Assembly: GCF_907164915.1 (NCBI RefSeq)
Contig: NC_061862.1
Location: 86,848,846 to 86,912,845 of the forward strand
From: Impatiens glandulifera
Lineage: Eukaryota > Streptophyta > Magnoliopsida > Ericales > Balsaminaceae
Direction of reading: 5' to 3'
Length of the DNA: 64,000 nucleotides
Shown here: positions 11,399 through 23,040 of the stretch, piece after piece
Position numbering within the stretch: the first letter of the stretch is position 1
Layout of the letters: every line of letters begins with the position of its first letter
Made by a program: the position numbers and the translations under genes
The notes under the pieces: generated by a model
Databases searched by the model: none
What the model was told of the DNA's origin: nothing
Seen by the model: only the letters and a program-made list of their open reading frames with translations

Positions 11399-12257
11399 TT
11401 AAAATTTATCATTAGTAAGCAAAATGAACAAAATTATTGTAAAATGTCCCAATATAAAAGAACAAAGTTAATGTAAAATGTCCCAATAGTTAAAATGTTT
11501 GGTTGTGATAGTCTTGAATTTAAAAATTTGTAGGATTCCATTTTTCTGCCAATGTTTGGTTGTGATATTTCATGAGCTAAAATTTGTGATAAGCTTGAAT
11601 GTTTGGTTGTGATACACTGATACTCCATGAGACACATATGCTAAAATGCAGATGAGTTGAAAATATATGGCCAAAATTTGGTATATTCACTTTTTAAAAA
11701 ATGCGAGAAATATATCAAATGCGAGAAATACATCAAATGCGAGAAATACATCAAATGCGAGAAATATACCAAATGCGAGAAATACCAAATGCGAGAAATA
11801 TATTTCTCGTAATTGAGCACCAAATGCGAGAAATACCAAATGCGAGAAATACATTTCTCGTAATTGAGCACCAAATGTGAGAAATACCAAATGCGAGAAA
11901 TACATTTCTCGTAATTGAGCGGTAAAACAGGCGCGCGAGAGGGTAATACCAACTTTTCAGGTCTTTTTTGTAATTAGACCTCTTATGAGGGCCATTTCAT
12001 CAAATTTCGTGATCACAAACCTTAAATATTCTTCAGCTTGAAGAATCAAAGGAAATTAGACAAAAATCAATCTACAATGAAATGTCAATGAAGATAATAG
12101 ATCATTTCCAACTCATCCCTAAAATAACCTCAAAATGAGTTTTTTTTACAACAACCCACAACTAAATTAGAAATACCTAAAAGAAATAAAATTAAAAATA
12201 TAAATGGAACTATTAAGTTTATATATTTAATTTTTTTTTATATAAGTTATATGTTTA
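11399..12257. repeat. Non-coding DNA with two minisatellites
   Basis: At 11480-11620 the phrase AATGTTTGGTTGTGATA occurs three times. At 11697-11925 a 16-18-bp unit AAATGCGAGAAATACATC is repeated, then expands to a longer unit ending CATTTCTCGTAATTGAGC, so GAGAAATA faces TATTTCTC as a dyad. Reading frames across the array are products of the repeat. The remainder up to 12257 shows nothing recognisable. Confidence 0.75.
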
Positions 12258-13297
12258 ATTTTGTGTTTCGCTTGATGAGGTATCATCCGATTCATTGTCA
12301 GCCCATTTGCTCTTAATTTCCTCTGCCAGCAAAGTTTTTTTTGTTCTTTTATGTTCTATTGTCATACTACTTCTTGTCGTCCCTCTAGGGTTTTCTGTAG
12401 TCGGCCTTGAAGTGACCTGATATATCACAATTAAAGGATTTCAAATTAGCTTTTGAATCGTCTTTATTTTTGGATCTATTGAAATTAGAGTTAGAGTGAT
12501 TCTTTTTTCAAGAATTTGCCAAACTTCTTGATGAAGATTGGCATTGCGTCGTTGCTCATCTGCTCCGCAAACTTTGCAATAGTTACGGCAACTGGCTCTT
12601 CAGTAGTCGCCAACGCCTTTGTGATGGTCGATGTAGATGGCTCATCTTCATTCCTTGAGTTTATCTCAAACTCATAGGCTTTCAGATCGGCGAATAAATA
12701 GTGCAGCTCAAACTTGTTGAGATCCTTATATTCCCTCATCGCCATTGTCTTGATGTCCCATTCTCTGGGAAGAGCTCTCATTACTTTGATAGAAACCTCT
12801 CTGATGCTGTAAGTCTTTCCCAGTGTGGAGAGTTCAATAACAATGCTGTTGAATCATTCATCGAATTCAGTCATCGTTTCTCTGGATCGCATCTTGATGC
12901 TATCAAACTTTTGCGTGGTAATAGTAAGTTTATTCTCTTTGGTATGATCGTTGCCTTCGCAAAGTTGTGTCAGCCTCTCCCATATTTCTTTTGCTGATGA
13001 GCATGCCTTTATTTTGCTGAACATATTCTTATCCAGCGTTTTGTACATAATATCTTTGTCCACATTATCTAGATTGTTCTTTTTCTTTTCTTCAACAGTC
13101 CACTCATGTCTTGGTTTATCCTTCATCTAAGGAATACCATCAGTTGTAGCTATGTTGGTCGTTTTGATTTTTATTGGACCATCAATGACGACATACCACA
13201 TATCGTCATCTAAAGCAATCAAATGAGCTTGCATCCTGATTTTCCAATCATCGAAGTCTTCCTTTGTGAACATAAGAATTTTGTTTTGTAGAGACAT
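12258..13297 (-). pseudogene. Ty1/copia gag remnant
   Basis: Read on the minus strand from an ATG at 13297: MSLQNKILMFTKEDFDDWK is the usual start of a plant copia gag, followed by KIKACSSAKEIWERL, MTEFDE and LPREWDIKTMAMRE, then a region like KALLAEE-type gag tails (TLLAEEIKSKWADNESDD, about 12260-12330). Stops interrupt it at about 13127 and 12851. The CCHC zinc knuckle is present but damaged: it reads FNCDISGHFKADY near 12405-12450, so the second and last cysteines are lost. Gag would package element RNA. The PBS and LTR lie directly upstream (13330-15022); no protease, integrase or RT is seen to the left. Confidence 0.88.
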
Positions 13298-13331
13298 GAT
13301 TTGGATGATTTATTTTGCTTGAGAATAGAAA

Positions 13332-13350
13332 CTCCTGCTCTAACACCACT
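13332..13350 (-). other. Primer-binding site of the copia element
   Basis: On the minus strand, two bases inside the LTR end, the sequence TGGTGTTAGAGCAGGAG resembles the initiator-Met tRNA site TGGTATCAGAGC common in plant copia elements, with two or three changes. Confidence 0.7.
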
Positions 13351-15022
13351 TGTTAGGATCGAATACAACAATAGAAAGGGGAATGTTGTTGTGTTAAACC
13401 TTGACTTTCAATGCAATTTTAACTTTGTTAGAAGTTAAAACATGTTTCTATTCTCTTGACAAATCTTTGCAAGCCCTTGAAATAGATTCAAGTGCGGAAA
13501 CGCTTGCTGGATATGAAGCTTATGAGTATAAGGTAATAAGACGGTAAGTAAATGACATAGAGAGTTTTATGGATATTCGGAGTTAAAACTCCTACGTCAC
13601 CCCTTCTTCTTTTTCCAGAAGGATTCAATAGAAGACTTTGGTTTATATAGAACCTATACAAACCCAGTCAGAAACCTAGGACTTAACAGATGCATGTTCT
13701 GAACTTCTAGCACTCACTCTGTTAAACATGCAACTTTCTGTTTAACTTAGAACAAAAATATGCTCTCAGCTTATACAATGTATGCTTTTACAGTTAGAGA
13801 GAGAGTAAAAATTTAAAGCTTGTATGTCTTGTAAAACTGTTAGAACCAAGAGAGTTGGAGAGGATCATCGTTGTGCTCTGAAGCTCTTTTGTAGCAAAGT
13901 GTAGTGACAGTCGACTCTGAATCTTGGATTGTTGAAGTGATCGGGAAAGATTTATCGTACATCAAATCCAGATATTCGGGGATTCACTCTACTAGAGCTA
14001 TAGTAATTCGCCGTTCATAAGTTCAGGAATTTGATGTTGTACTTTGATATCCTTTATTGAGGTGTAGGCAACGTACGAATCTGATTTGTAGATACGTGTG
14101 AACTTTCTAATGGTTGAGCACTCGGTGGTATTTATGATAAGCTGACTAGGAAGTCTGCTTATAACAAACTATGTTGTCCACTATGCTAATGAGTTGTGCA
14201 GATAAGCATAACACTTTTCCAGACGTCTGCTGAAGCAAGGCGTCTATAGGCTCTTCTTCATACTACTACTGATGCAAGGCATGTACTCGCACTTCTTCAG
14301 ACTGCACGTCTGATGAAGTGAGGCGTCTGCTAACATTGAGACGTCTACTTGTGCTTTCTCATACCAAACTGTCTGTATAAACAAGACGTCTGCTCATGCT
14401 TCATGCCTACTTAACTTGAGACGTCTGCTCGCGCTAAGACGTCTACTCCAATTGAAGCGTCTACTCACGCTAAGATGTCTTCTCGACTTGAAGCGTTTGC
14501 TCACGCTAAGATGTCTTCTCGACTTGAAGGATTTGCTCACGCTTCACAGACCAACCCGTCTATTGACGCATGACGTCTGCTCATGTTTCTTCAACCCGTC
14601 TGTTAAAGCAAGACGTCTGCTCGCGCTAAGACGTCTACTCGACTTGAAGTGTATGCTCACGCTAAGATGTCTGCTCGACTTGAAGCGTCTGCTCACGCTT
14701 CATAGACCAACCCGTTTGTTAACGTAGGACGTCTGCTCACGCTTCTTTAGACTAACTCATCTGTTGAAATAAGACGTTTGCTCACGCTAAGACGTCTTCT
14801 CGACTTGAAGCGTTTGCTCACGCTAAGATGTCTACTCAACTTGAAGCGTCTGTTTAACTTGAGGCGTCTGCTCACGCTTTTCTTGCACATTAAACATACT
14901 TAGTTTAATTCATTTAACACATCATCAAAACAAGCTGCTTGCGTCTCTTCAGTTTTGCTTGTGCATTACTAAGTTTTACTTAATGATCCGCGCATCATCA
15001 AAACAATGTTGTATTAAATACA
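13351..15022 (-). repeat. 5' LTR of the copia element (GACGTC-array LTR family)
   Basis: On the minus strand the LTR probably begins TGTATTTAATAC (15022) and ends GATCCTAACA (13351), about 1.67 kb. It shares its body with the LTRs at 32271-34107 and 37431-39092: a TTTTGATGATG block near the start, the conserved tail with TTCCGCACTTGAAT-type sequence, and the GGGGTGACGTA block. Between start and tail is a private tandem array (14220-14880). The start coordinate is by comparison and may be off by some bases. Confidence 0.75.
14220..14880 (-). repeat. Array of GACGTCT-containing repeats in the LTR
   Basis: Irregular units read AGACGTCTGCTCGCGCT and CGACTTGAAGCGTCTGCTCA on the plus strand, with about 25 occurrences of GACGTCT, GCGTCTG or close variants. 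A reading frame with LRRLLALRRLL repeats on the plus strand is only a translation of the array. Confidence 0.8.
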
Positions 15023-15066
15023 CTTATTTCCTAAGTTCATTTTAATTGATTTAACTAAATCTAATA

Positions 15067-15685
15067 GACCCTCTAGTTACTCCGATAGCTCACTTTTAGT
15101 CCTCCAATTATTTTTTGAAACAAATCACTCCTTCAACTTTTAGAAAGGTCACCAATGACCCTTCTGTCAACTTTTTAGTTAAACAAAACGGTTTAAACTT
15201 GAAATATTATTATTTTTTATATTTATATATATATTTATTAAATCGCTTATATATATATATAATATATCTTTTATCATTAATTTTTATATTTATATAATTA
15301 TTAAATCTCTTTATATATAAATAATATATATTATTTATTTTTATCTATATATCTATATATATATAGATCTATATCTATATATATAGATCTATATCTATAT
15401 ATATCTATATATATATATCTATATATCTATATCTATATATATATATATATCTATATATATCTATATATATCTATATATATATATATATATATAAAACAAA
15501 GTTTAAAAATAATATATATATTATCTTTAATCATTAATTTATATAATATATATTTAAAAAATAATTTAAAGGTTAAAAGTAATGGTGATCTTCCAACTAT
15601 TCAATTACTGTTAACCCTTAAATTATTTTTTAAAATATATATTTTATAAATATCATATATAAATTAACGATTAAATATAATATAT

Positions 15686-15724
<39 letters not shown>

Positions 15725-16080
15725 AATTATTTTAAGCTTTATTTTATATAGACATAGATATATATATCTATAGATAAAAAATAAATAATATATATATATA
15801 TATTATCTATATATAAAAGATTAATAATTATACAATTATAAAAATTAATAATATATATATAAATAATATTATATATAAGCGATTAAATAATTATATATAT
15901 AAATATAAAAAATAATGATTAAAGATAATATATAAAAAATAATATTTTAAGTTTAAACCGTTATGTTTAATTAAAATGTTGACGGAAGGACATTAGTGAC
16001 CTTTGTAAAAGTTGAAGGGGTAATTTGTTTTAAAAATAATTAGAGGGCTAAAAGTAAGCGATCAGAGTAATTAGAAGGCC
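15067..16080. mobile_element. Long-TIR foldback element
   Basis: The left arm (from GACCCTCTAGTTACTC at 15067) reappears inverted at the right end (GAGTAATTAGAAGGCC to 16080), with matching inner blocks AAGGTCACCAATGACC on the left and its complement near 15990. AT-rich inner sequence (15228-15950, many TATATA runs) is also largely self-complementary. No coding sequence is seen. It resembles a non-autonomous foldback MITE; the superfamily is not clear, and no target duplication was identified. Confidence 0.7.
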
Positions 16081-16104
16081 GCCCAGGTAATTTTCCATAA
16101 TTTA

Positions 16105-16325
16105 TATTTATCATAATTTTATTTAAATAAAAAATATATTGGATTAAATTTGTAAAGTTGATAAATATATAAGGTAGTAATGAAGAAATTAAAAGTTGGT
16201 GTAAAAATAATATTCTAATAATATTTTTTTAAGTTTGTAAATGAATTTATGAGTTGGAGATTAGTTACTTTAATGTAACGATTATTGCATTTTGAGTTTG
16301 TGAATGAGCCTTGATCTTAGAATTT
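16105..16325. mobile_element. Truncated MITE related to the one at 44508-45250
   Basis: The blocks TTTGTAAAGTTGATAAATAT and TTGCATTTTGAGTTTGTGAA match the right half of the MITE at 45070-45240 in the same order and spacing. The left half is missing. Confidence 0.6.
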
Positions 16326-16639
16326 TTTTTCTAGATTTCAAAAATCTCAGTTGTGTTTGTGTTTTTAACTTTGGAAAATATATATTTTGGGTGAAGGTAG
16401 TGGCATATGCATTTTCAACTGTCCAAATCAGTTATTTTGTTACTTCATTTATTGTGATCTAGAGAAGAAAACGAGAAACAAATTGAAGGTCTAACGAATA
16501 AATCACACTCCCGTTACCATTTTTTCTATGCTTCTCTTCCAGACCAATCAAAATACATCATTAATATTATATTATTAAATTACATACGGGTTAAAAAAAC
16601 CCTAAATTAGAAAATATCGTTGCTTTATTCTGGATTAAA

Positions 16640-17030
16640 CATGAAGCGCACTCGAGAAAGCGCATTTAGATGAAGCTTTCATTTACAACGTCAATACAAG
16701 TGAATCAAGTTTCACTCGATATCGTTTGCTTCACTTGTATTTACATCATTAATAGAAGTGAAACAAAGCGCACTCGAGTGAAGCTTGATTCACTTCTATT
16801 GCGATGTAAATACACGTGAAGCAAGCTTAATCCGATAATGCTTGCTTCACTTCTATTAATGTTGTAAATACAAGTGAAACAAGCTTCACTTAATACACTT
16901 TACTTGTATTTACAGTGTTAATACAAGTGAAACAATCTTCACTCGATAGCGTTTCACTTCTATTAACAACAACGCTCTTCACTTCTATTAACGCTGCTAC
17001 TATAAGTGAAGTAAACTTCACTCGATAGTA
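16640..17030. repeat. Palindrome-rich repeat array (AAGTGAAGCAAGCTTCACT type)
   Basis: Repeats alternate between AATACAAGTGAAACAAGC and its near-inverse GCTTCACTTGTATTTAC, joined by ACTCGATA and TTAATGTTGTAAATAC. Long hairpins are possible (for example CAAGCTT flanked by complementary arms near 16815-16855). The repeat recalls the AAGTGAAGCATACTTC arrays at 26440-27200. Confidence 0.7.
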
Positions 17031-17700
17031 TATAATATTTTTGTTATGTTCATTTATTTATAACAAAATGTTTTATTAATTTAGTTATATTTACGTTATT
17101 AATTAAATTATCATTTACCATACTACTTATTTTATTATTAATTAAATCATCATTTATCATAATAATTATTTCAATTTATAAAAATACATATTTGATTTGT
17201 TTATAATAATTTTGATAAAAAAATGTTTTCAACCAAATGTTTTCCCGCTACTTCACTTCATCTTTCATGATCATTTCACATTATTCCTTGTAAGTATGAA
17301 AATTTAACTTATCATATTTTCAAATAATATTATTATTTTTAATAATACTTTTGGATTTTTATGTTCAAAATAACTTAAAGAAGGAGTTAAAACCTAATTA
17401 AGGGTTAATTATTGTGATAATTAAATCCTAATTAAAGAAATTATTCAAAATTCCAAAAATAATTTGAGGATAAAATATTGTATTTATTTTACCCACCAAG
17501 GAAAGGGTTAAAAATATTTAATTATTATTTTGTCATGATTTATGTTTAATTCTTGACTTAAACCAATTAAATAAAATACCCCAAAATTCCCAAAAATACA
17601 AAAAAAATAAAATTATGAGAAATATTTTTTGTGAAATTTTTGGTGAAGAATTAGATTTAAAAGGGATTAAAAATCGATTTTTATTAACCTTTTAAATAAA
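17031..17700. other. AT-rich DNA, no gene seen
   Basis: Contains only AT-rich sequence. The LTR of the Tat/Ogre-like element may begin within or just after this stretch. Confidence 0.4.
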
Positions 17701-18189
17701 ATAAAATATGATAATCTTGTATCTGAAATTATATGTAATATTTGCAATAAGATTCTGGACCATTAGATGAGCACCTAGATCTCATCCAACAGCCCAAACG
17801 CTCCCACACAGCCGGATGTAGCGGAGCCACGCCTGTGCGCCCGCATTGGATCAACAAATGGGATTGACTAACCCCGTTAATCAAGCCGCTGATTGCCAAT
17901 ATAATGCATGACACTGTTAGTTAAAAGACGTTGTTTCAGCCGTCACGCTCGCCGGAATCGCAACCTCGCCGATGCGATTCTTCTAGAAGCCTTAACTTCC
18001 TCCATAGGCAATCAAATTCCTTGATTTTTTCGGTCACGTGCTCTTCCCGTCAGCGCCTACGATAGCCCTCTATCTATAAGCCTTATCATGCCCCTGGATA
18101 AGGCTGACAACTATCGTAGATAAGATTAGGGATAATTTCGTAGGAGGGTAAAATTGTCTCAAATTACTCCTCTTCAACCGACCTATCTA

Positions 18190-18199
18190 CCCTATAAAT
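18190..18199 (+). promoter_or_regulatory. LTR TATA box
   Basis: CTATAAATAC in a GC-balanced context, followed by a C/A-rich leader, is the best promoter candidate of this LTR. Confidence 0.55.
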
Positions 18200-19254
18200 A
18201 CTTCTTCATGGTTTATAGACCAAAATCATCAAACAATAACCCATCAATCACCGAATTTCATCCCCTGAATCCAAGCTTTGAAGATTCCAGCGAACTAGTT
18301 TATGTCAAAACCTATTCCGACAAAACCTATTCCGACAAAACCTATTCCGACGATCCATGCTTCAATCCAGGCTCTTGAATAACTTCCAATACACCCTAGG
18401 AGTGTTCTCCCACTATTGGTATGCATCTATATCGTTTGTATCACGATTTGTGATTGCTAAATTTTATTTTTTTCAAATTTTATTGTTTGATCAGTTTGAT
18501 CGTGTTCTTATGCTTGATTGTGTGATTTCTTTTTTGAGAATCATTATATATATATATATATTGTATGAAATTTCTATTGAAAGAGAATCGATCAAATCAA
18601 CTTGAATCAAAATTTTAAAAATCAAAGCTTGAAAACTGATTTTTTTAATTCTTTGTGTTCTTGTTTAAATCTGGATTTTTTTTAATCCAGATAGTTGCTA
18701 TACATATTTGGCAACATGTTTGAATGATTTCTAAGCAGCTGTAATCATGTTTTGATCATGTTTGATCAAATTGAAAATTTAAAAATAAACTTGAAAATTG
18801 AATTTTTAAAATTCCGTGTTCTTACTTTTAATCCGGATTTTTTGATCCAATTAGTTGTTATACATGTTTGTTAACATGTTGGATGAATTCCAAACAAGTG
18901 TTTCATCACTCTGATCATGTTTGATTAAGTTGAGTTTTTGAAATTTTTTGGATTTTGATTTAATCTTCAAAACTGTTCTAATGATGTTATGATGTACTTG
19001 TTTTGGTTTAGATCAACTATATTCATCATTTCAAAACTAATGAAACAAAAATCAGACCTTAAAATGGTCTAATTTAAAAGATCCCAAAATTTGACCTAGA
19101 AATGATGTTTTAAAATTGATCATTGTAAGAGATTCGAAATCGTGATTTATGTTAGGATTTTTGTTCTTCATGATCATATGAACTTACTATAGCTTAAGGA
19201 TCATTATTTCATGATCCCAAACAAAAGTTATGGACTTCTAAAATTTTGGACCAA

Positions 19255-19925
19255 AATAAGAACATTCGGTCATAAGGTTTTAGCCTAGGACCGAGAAACG
19301 AATTATTGACCATGGGTCAGGACCGGTAACATTTTTCTAGGACCATGGAGTAGGACCGATGATTTTATACCAGGACCGTGAAGTAGGACCGATGTTCTTC
19401 AGCCAGGACCGAGGACCACGACCAATGTTCTTCAACCAAGACTAAGGATTGCGACCGGTGTTCTTGAGGAAGGACTGAGTCCCGGAACCGATGGTTTTAG
19501 CCTAGGACCGTGGAGCCCGACCGAGTTTTTTGACTTAGGACCGAGTCCTCCCCTTATCCTAGGACCGATATTTCTAACCTAGGACCTTGACTTATTTTGA
19601 ACTAGGACCGAGAACCCTAGACCTAGGACCGATGATTAGGACCGAGCCTCACTCAGCCTAAGACCGACAAACCTAACCCTAACCCAAGACCTAGGACCGA
19701 TAACTACCTAACCCTAGGACCGAACATCTAGACCGGTAGACTTGACACGGGACCGAGCCTCCCCAGTCTTCGACTGAGCCACCCGAGTTTGGGACCGATC
19801 CTCCCAAGCCCAGGACCGGGCTCTCCGGTTCCTTGACCCATGTGACCAAGTTATGGTCCGAACCCCACCGGTCTTGACCGAGCCCGACCGAGCTTAGATT
19901 AGCCAAACCGAACCCAAACGTTAGG
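19255..19925 (+). repeat. GGACCGA motif array in the LTR
   Basis: The heptamer GGACCGA or GGACCGT recurs at irregular 20-30-base spacing, usually in the phrase CCTAGGACCGA. The same GACCGAG motif is repeated in the unrelated gypsy LTR at 2470-2640. Confidence 0.75.
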
Positions 19926-20784
19926 ACTTTGGTCCTAAGGCCCGTTTGATTCTCCTTTTCTAAATCCAAAATAATTTTTGTAATTTTATAACCCGAACCC
20001 ATTTTCAAATAATCCAGAAAGGTCAAAAAATAATATTTTCACATTTTCAAGATATGTATTAAACCAATGTTTTGGATAAGGATCCATTTGGAATTTATGT
20101 TTAAATTCTAACATTCTCCTTTAATATTATCAGGTTTTGTTAAATCTGAACAACAACGCAATAGGTACACACGCCTTTTAAATAATTTTGTACAATTATT
20201 TAAAACTTATCCTTACTTAGGATCCCTAAACTACTAATTAAAGATAAATAATATTATAATTGGATTTATAAAAGCCAGACTTTGTTTATTTGAGAAGAAT
20301 TTTGAAAACCGTCCTTAGGCGGGCGCAAATGACATAACGTGAAAGCTCTTTCCCGAGCGTAAATATAAATCGAACCACCTTTTTTCAGAAACTCTCGTAT
20401 AAATACGTTTGTACACGTATCATTTTATTGATTTTCATAAAATCTCTTGGCGACTCTGATTTTCAAATAAATAATATTTAAATTGATTATGTTTAATTAA
20501 TTAAAATTCGCTTCATGTTAAATTGTCGTTTAGCCTCCTAGATTATTTAAAATTTGAACAAAAAATTAATTATTTTTACATAATTAATTTCTTACCGCTC
20601 TAGGTATTTTAAAAATCTTTTAAAAACTAAATGTTTCATTTTTAAAGATGACTGACACGCAATCCAAGGTTGAAACACATCGAACCTCGAGCCTCCTCGT
20701 GGTAGTCCCTCCATATTGCCACATGTCTCTTGACACGTGCTAAGCTATGGAACGGGACATAAATCGTGGGGGTTACAACTCTCT

Positions 20785-20802
20785 TGGCGACTCTGCTGGG
20801 GA
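20785..20802 (+). other. Primer-binding site of the Tat/Ogre-like element
   Basis: TGGCGACTCTGCTGGGGA begins with TGG, complementary to a tRNA CCA end, seven bases after the LTR's closing TTACA. The tRNA species was not determined. A partial copy (TTGGCGACTCTG) lies inside the LTR at about 20449. Confidence 0.65.
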
Positions 20803-20879
20803 TGAGAACTTGTTATTTAAAAAAAAACTCTAGCTATTTATAAATTTTTATTTATAACATTCCACTCTCATAATAGTCC

Positions 20880-21500
20880 ACCTCACGGGGTCCATCACCC
20901 CCAACAGGTACTTAGGTTTTACCCTATACCTAGATGCTACCCTAATAATTGCATCGAAGGAGTATATCAACTAGATTTATGTGAAGGAGTACCATATCAG
21001 AATTTTGTACTCCTATTAATTACGTGAAGACCTATAATACCGGTCTTTGACGTGAGATTGTTCATATACAATCCCATCTTTTCCAAACTCATTTAGTCAA
21101 CATGTTACCTAAATCTTATCTATTGATAGGTATGTGAGATTGTTCTTACACAATCCCATTTTTTCAAACCCTATTTGTTGATAAGTACGTGAGATTGTTC
21201 GTACATAGTCACATCTTTTCCAAACCCTATCAGTCAACAGGTAACCTAAATCCTATATGTTGATAGGTACATGAGATTGTTCGTACACAATCCCGTTATT
21301 TCAAACCATGTTAGTCAACAGGTAACCAAAATCATATCCGTTAATAGGTATGAGAAATCGTTTGTACATGATCCCGTAAAAAACCTAGTTATTATTAGGT
21401 ATTCAAACCCTATCTCTTGATGGGTACGAGAGATCGTTCGTACATAATCCTATAAAAATCCAAGTTATTATTAGGTATCCAAACCCTATCTGGTTATAGG
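20880..21500 (+). repeat. Diverged repeat array after the PBS
   Basis: Units combine GATAGGTACGTGAGATTGTT, CGTACACAATCCC and AAACCCTAT in variable order, 60-125 bp per unit. They are the irregular left edge of the 54-bp array that follows, and stand where gag would be expected. Confidence 0.7.
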
Positions 21501-22420
21501 TGCCCTAATCGTTCGTACACGGTTGCATCTAAAAACCCTATCTCTCGATAGGTCGACACATCGTTCATACATGACTCCTTCTCTCAAAACCATATCTCTC
21601 GATAGGTCGAGACGTCGTTCGTACACGACTCCTTATCTCAAAACCCTATCTCTCGATAGGTCGAGACATCGTTCTTACATGACTCCATCTCTCAAAACCC
21701 TATCACTCGATAGGTCGAGACGTCGTTCATACATGACTCCTTCTCTCAAAACTTTATCTCTCGATAGGTCGAGACGCCGTTCATACACGACTCCTTCTAT
21801 AAAAAACCCTATATATCAATATGTCGAGATGTCGTTCTTACACGACTCCTTCTCTCAAAACCCTATCTCTCGATAGGTCGAGACGTCGTTCGTACACGAC
21901 TTCTTCTCTCAAAACCCTATCTCTCGATAGGTCGAGACGTCGTTTATACACGACTCCTTCTCTCAAATTCCTATCTCTCAATAAGTCGCGACTTCGTTCG
22001 TACACGACTCCGTCTCTCAAATTCCTATCTCTCAATAGGTTGAGACGTCGTTCGTACACGACTTTGTCACTCAAATCTCTCGATAGATTGAGACGTCATT
22101 CGTACACGACTTCGTCTATTAAAACCCTATCTCTCGATAGGTCGAGATGTCGTTCGTACACGACTCCTTCTCTCAAAACCTTATCTCTCGATAGGTCGAG
22201 ACGTCGTTCATACACGACTCCATCACTAAAACCCTATCTGTTGATAGGTCAAAATGTTGTACCTGACAACGTCACTCAAACCCTATCTGTTGATAGGTCA
22301 AGACGTCGTTCATACACGACTCTATCACCAAAAGCCTATCTATAGATAGGTCGAGATGTCATTTCTACACGACTTTGTCACCAAAACCCTATCTGTCGAT
22401 ATGTTGAAATGTGGTTCATA
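21501..22420 (+). repeat. 54-bp satellite-like array, about 16 copies
   Basis: The unit includes CCCTATCTCTCGATAGG (a hairpin: CCTATC/GATAGG), then TCGAGACGTCGTTCGTACA. Steps between GATAGG motifs are 54 bp for most copies, with diverged copies at the right. Since 54 is 18 codons, long frames appear on both strands; I do not treat them as proteins. Confidence 0.9.
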
Positions 22421-22499
22421 CACCATCAATTGATCACGCGAGTACGCATCCAGTCAGCACATAGCGAATTAAAAAAGCGTTCATCCTGGATTCTCTTCC

Positions 22500-23040
22500 T
22501 CAATCAACTCTATCACAAGAAAAAACCCTGTCTTCCAAATAGGTATTCTAAAAAAAACCCCTATCTGTCGATAGCTATTCCCAAAACCCTATCTTTCGAT
22601 AGGTACTCAAAACCTTGTTCTCCAAACAGGTGATTCTCAAACCATATATGTCGATAGGTACTTGAAACCCTATCCTCAAAATAGTTAATTCTCAAACCCT
22701 ATTTGTCAATAGGTACTCGAAATTCTGTCCTCCAAATAGGTAATTCTCAAACCCTATATTTCGATATGTACTTGAAACCTTGTCCTACAAACAAGTAATT
22801 CTCAAACCTTATTTGTCGATAGCTACATGAAACCATGTCCTCCAAACATGTAATTCTCAAACCCTATCTGTCGATAGGTTCTCGAAACCATGTCCTCCAA
22901 ACAAGTAATTCTCAAACCCTATTTATTGATAAGTACTCGAAACCCTGTCCTCCAAACATGTAATTCTCAAACCCTGTCGCTCAAGATAGGTACTCAAAAC
23001 CCTGACCTCCAAACAGATAATTCTCAAACCCTATCACACT
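22500..23040 (+). repeat. 55-bp satellite-like array, about 9 copies
   Basis: Units start CTCAAACCCTATCTGTCGAT, continue AGGTACTCGAAACCCTG and end TCCAAACAGGTAATT; starts near 22691, 22746, 22801, 22856, 22911 and 22966 give a 55-bp step. It shares the CCTATC/GATAGG core with the 54-bp array, so one evolved from the other or from a common unit. Confidence 0.9.

Larger units (their letters stand above)
17700..20777 (+). repeat. 5' LTR of a Tat/Ogre-like Ty3/gypsy element
   Basis: A PBS starts at 20785, so the LTR ends at GGTTACA (20777). The left end is uncertain; I place it near the change from AT-rich DNA to GC-richer sequence at about 17700. The LTR includes a clear TATA box (CTATAAATAC, 18190) about 30 bases before a likely transcription start, and an extended run of GGACCGA repeats. 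An LTR of about 3 kb fits the Tat/Ogre group, which also has the TTGGCGACTCTGCTGGGGA junction (family knowledge from memory). Short reading frames inside it are not supported as genes. Confidence 0.55.

Noticed and set aside
14416..14727. Leucine/arginine-rich repeat ORF
   Set aside because: It is the translation of the GACGTCT array inside the copia LTR.
21523..22345. Reading frames of 117 and 174 residues with an 18-residue repeat
   Set aside because: The DNA period is 54 bp, a multiple of three, so the frames are a by-product of the array; frames are also open on the other strand.
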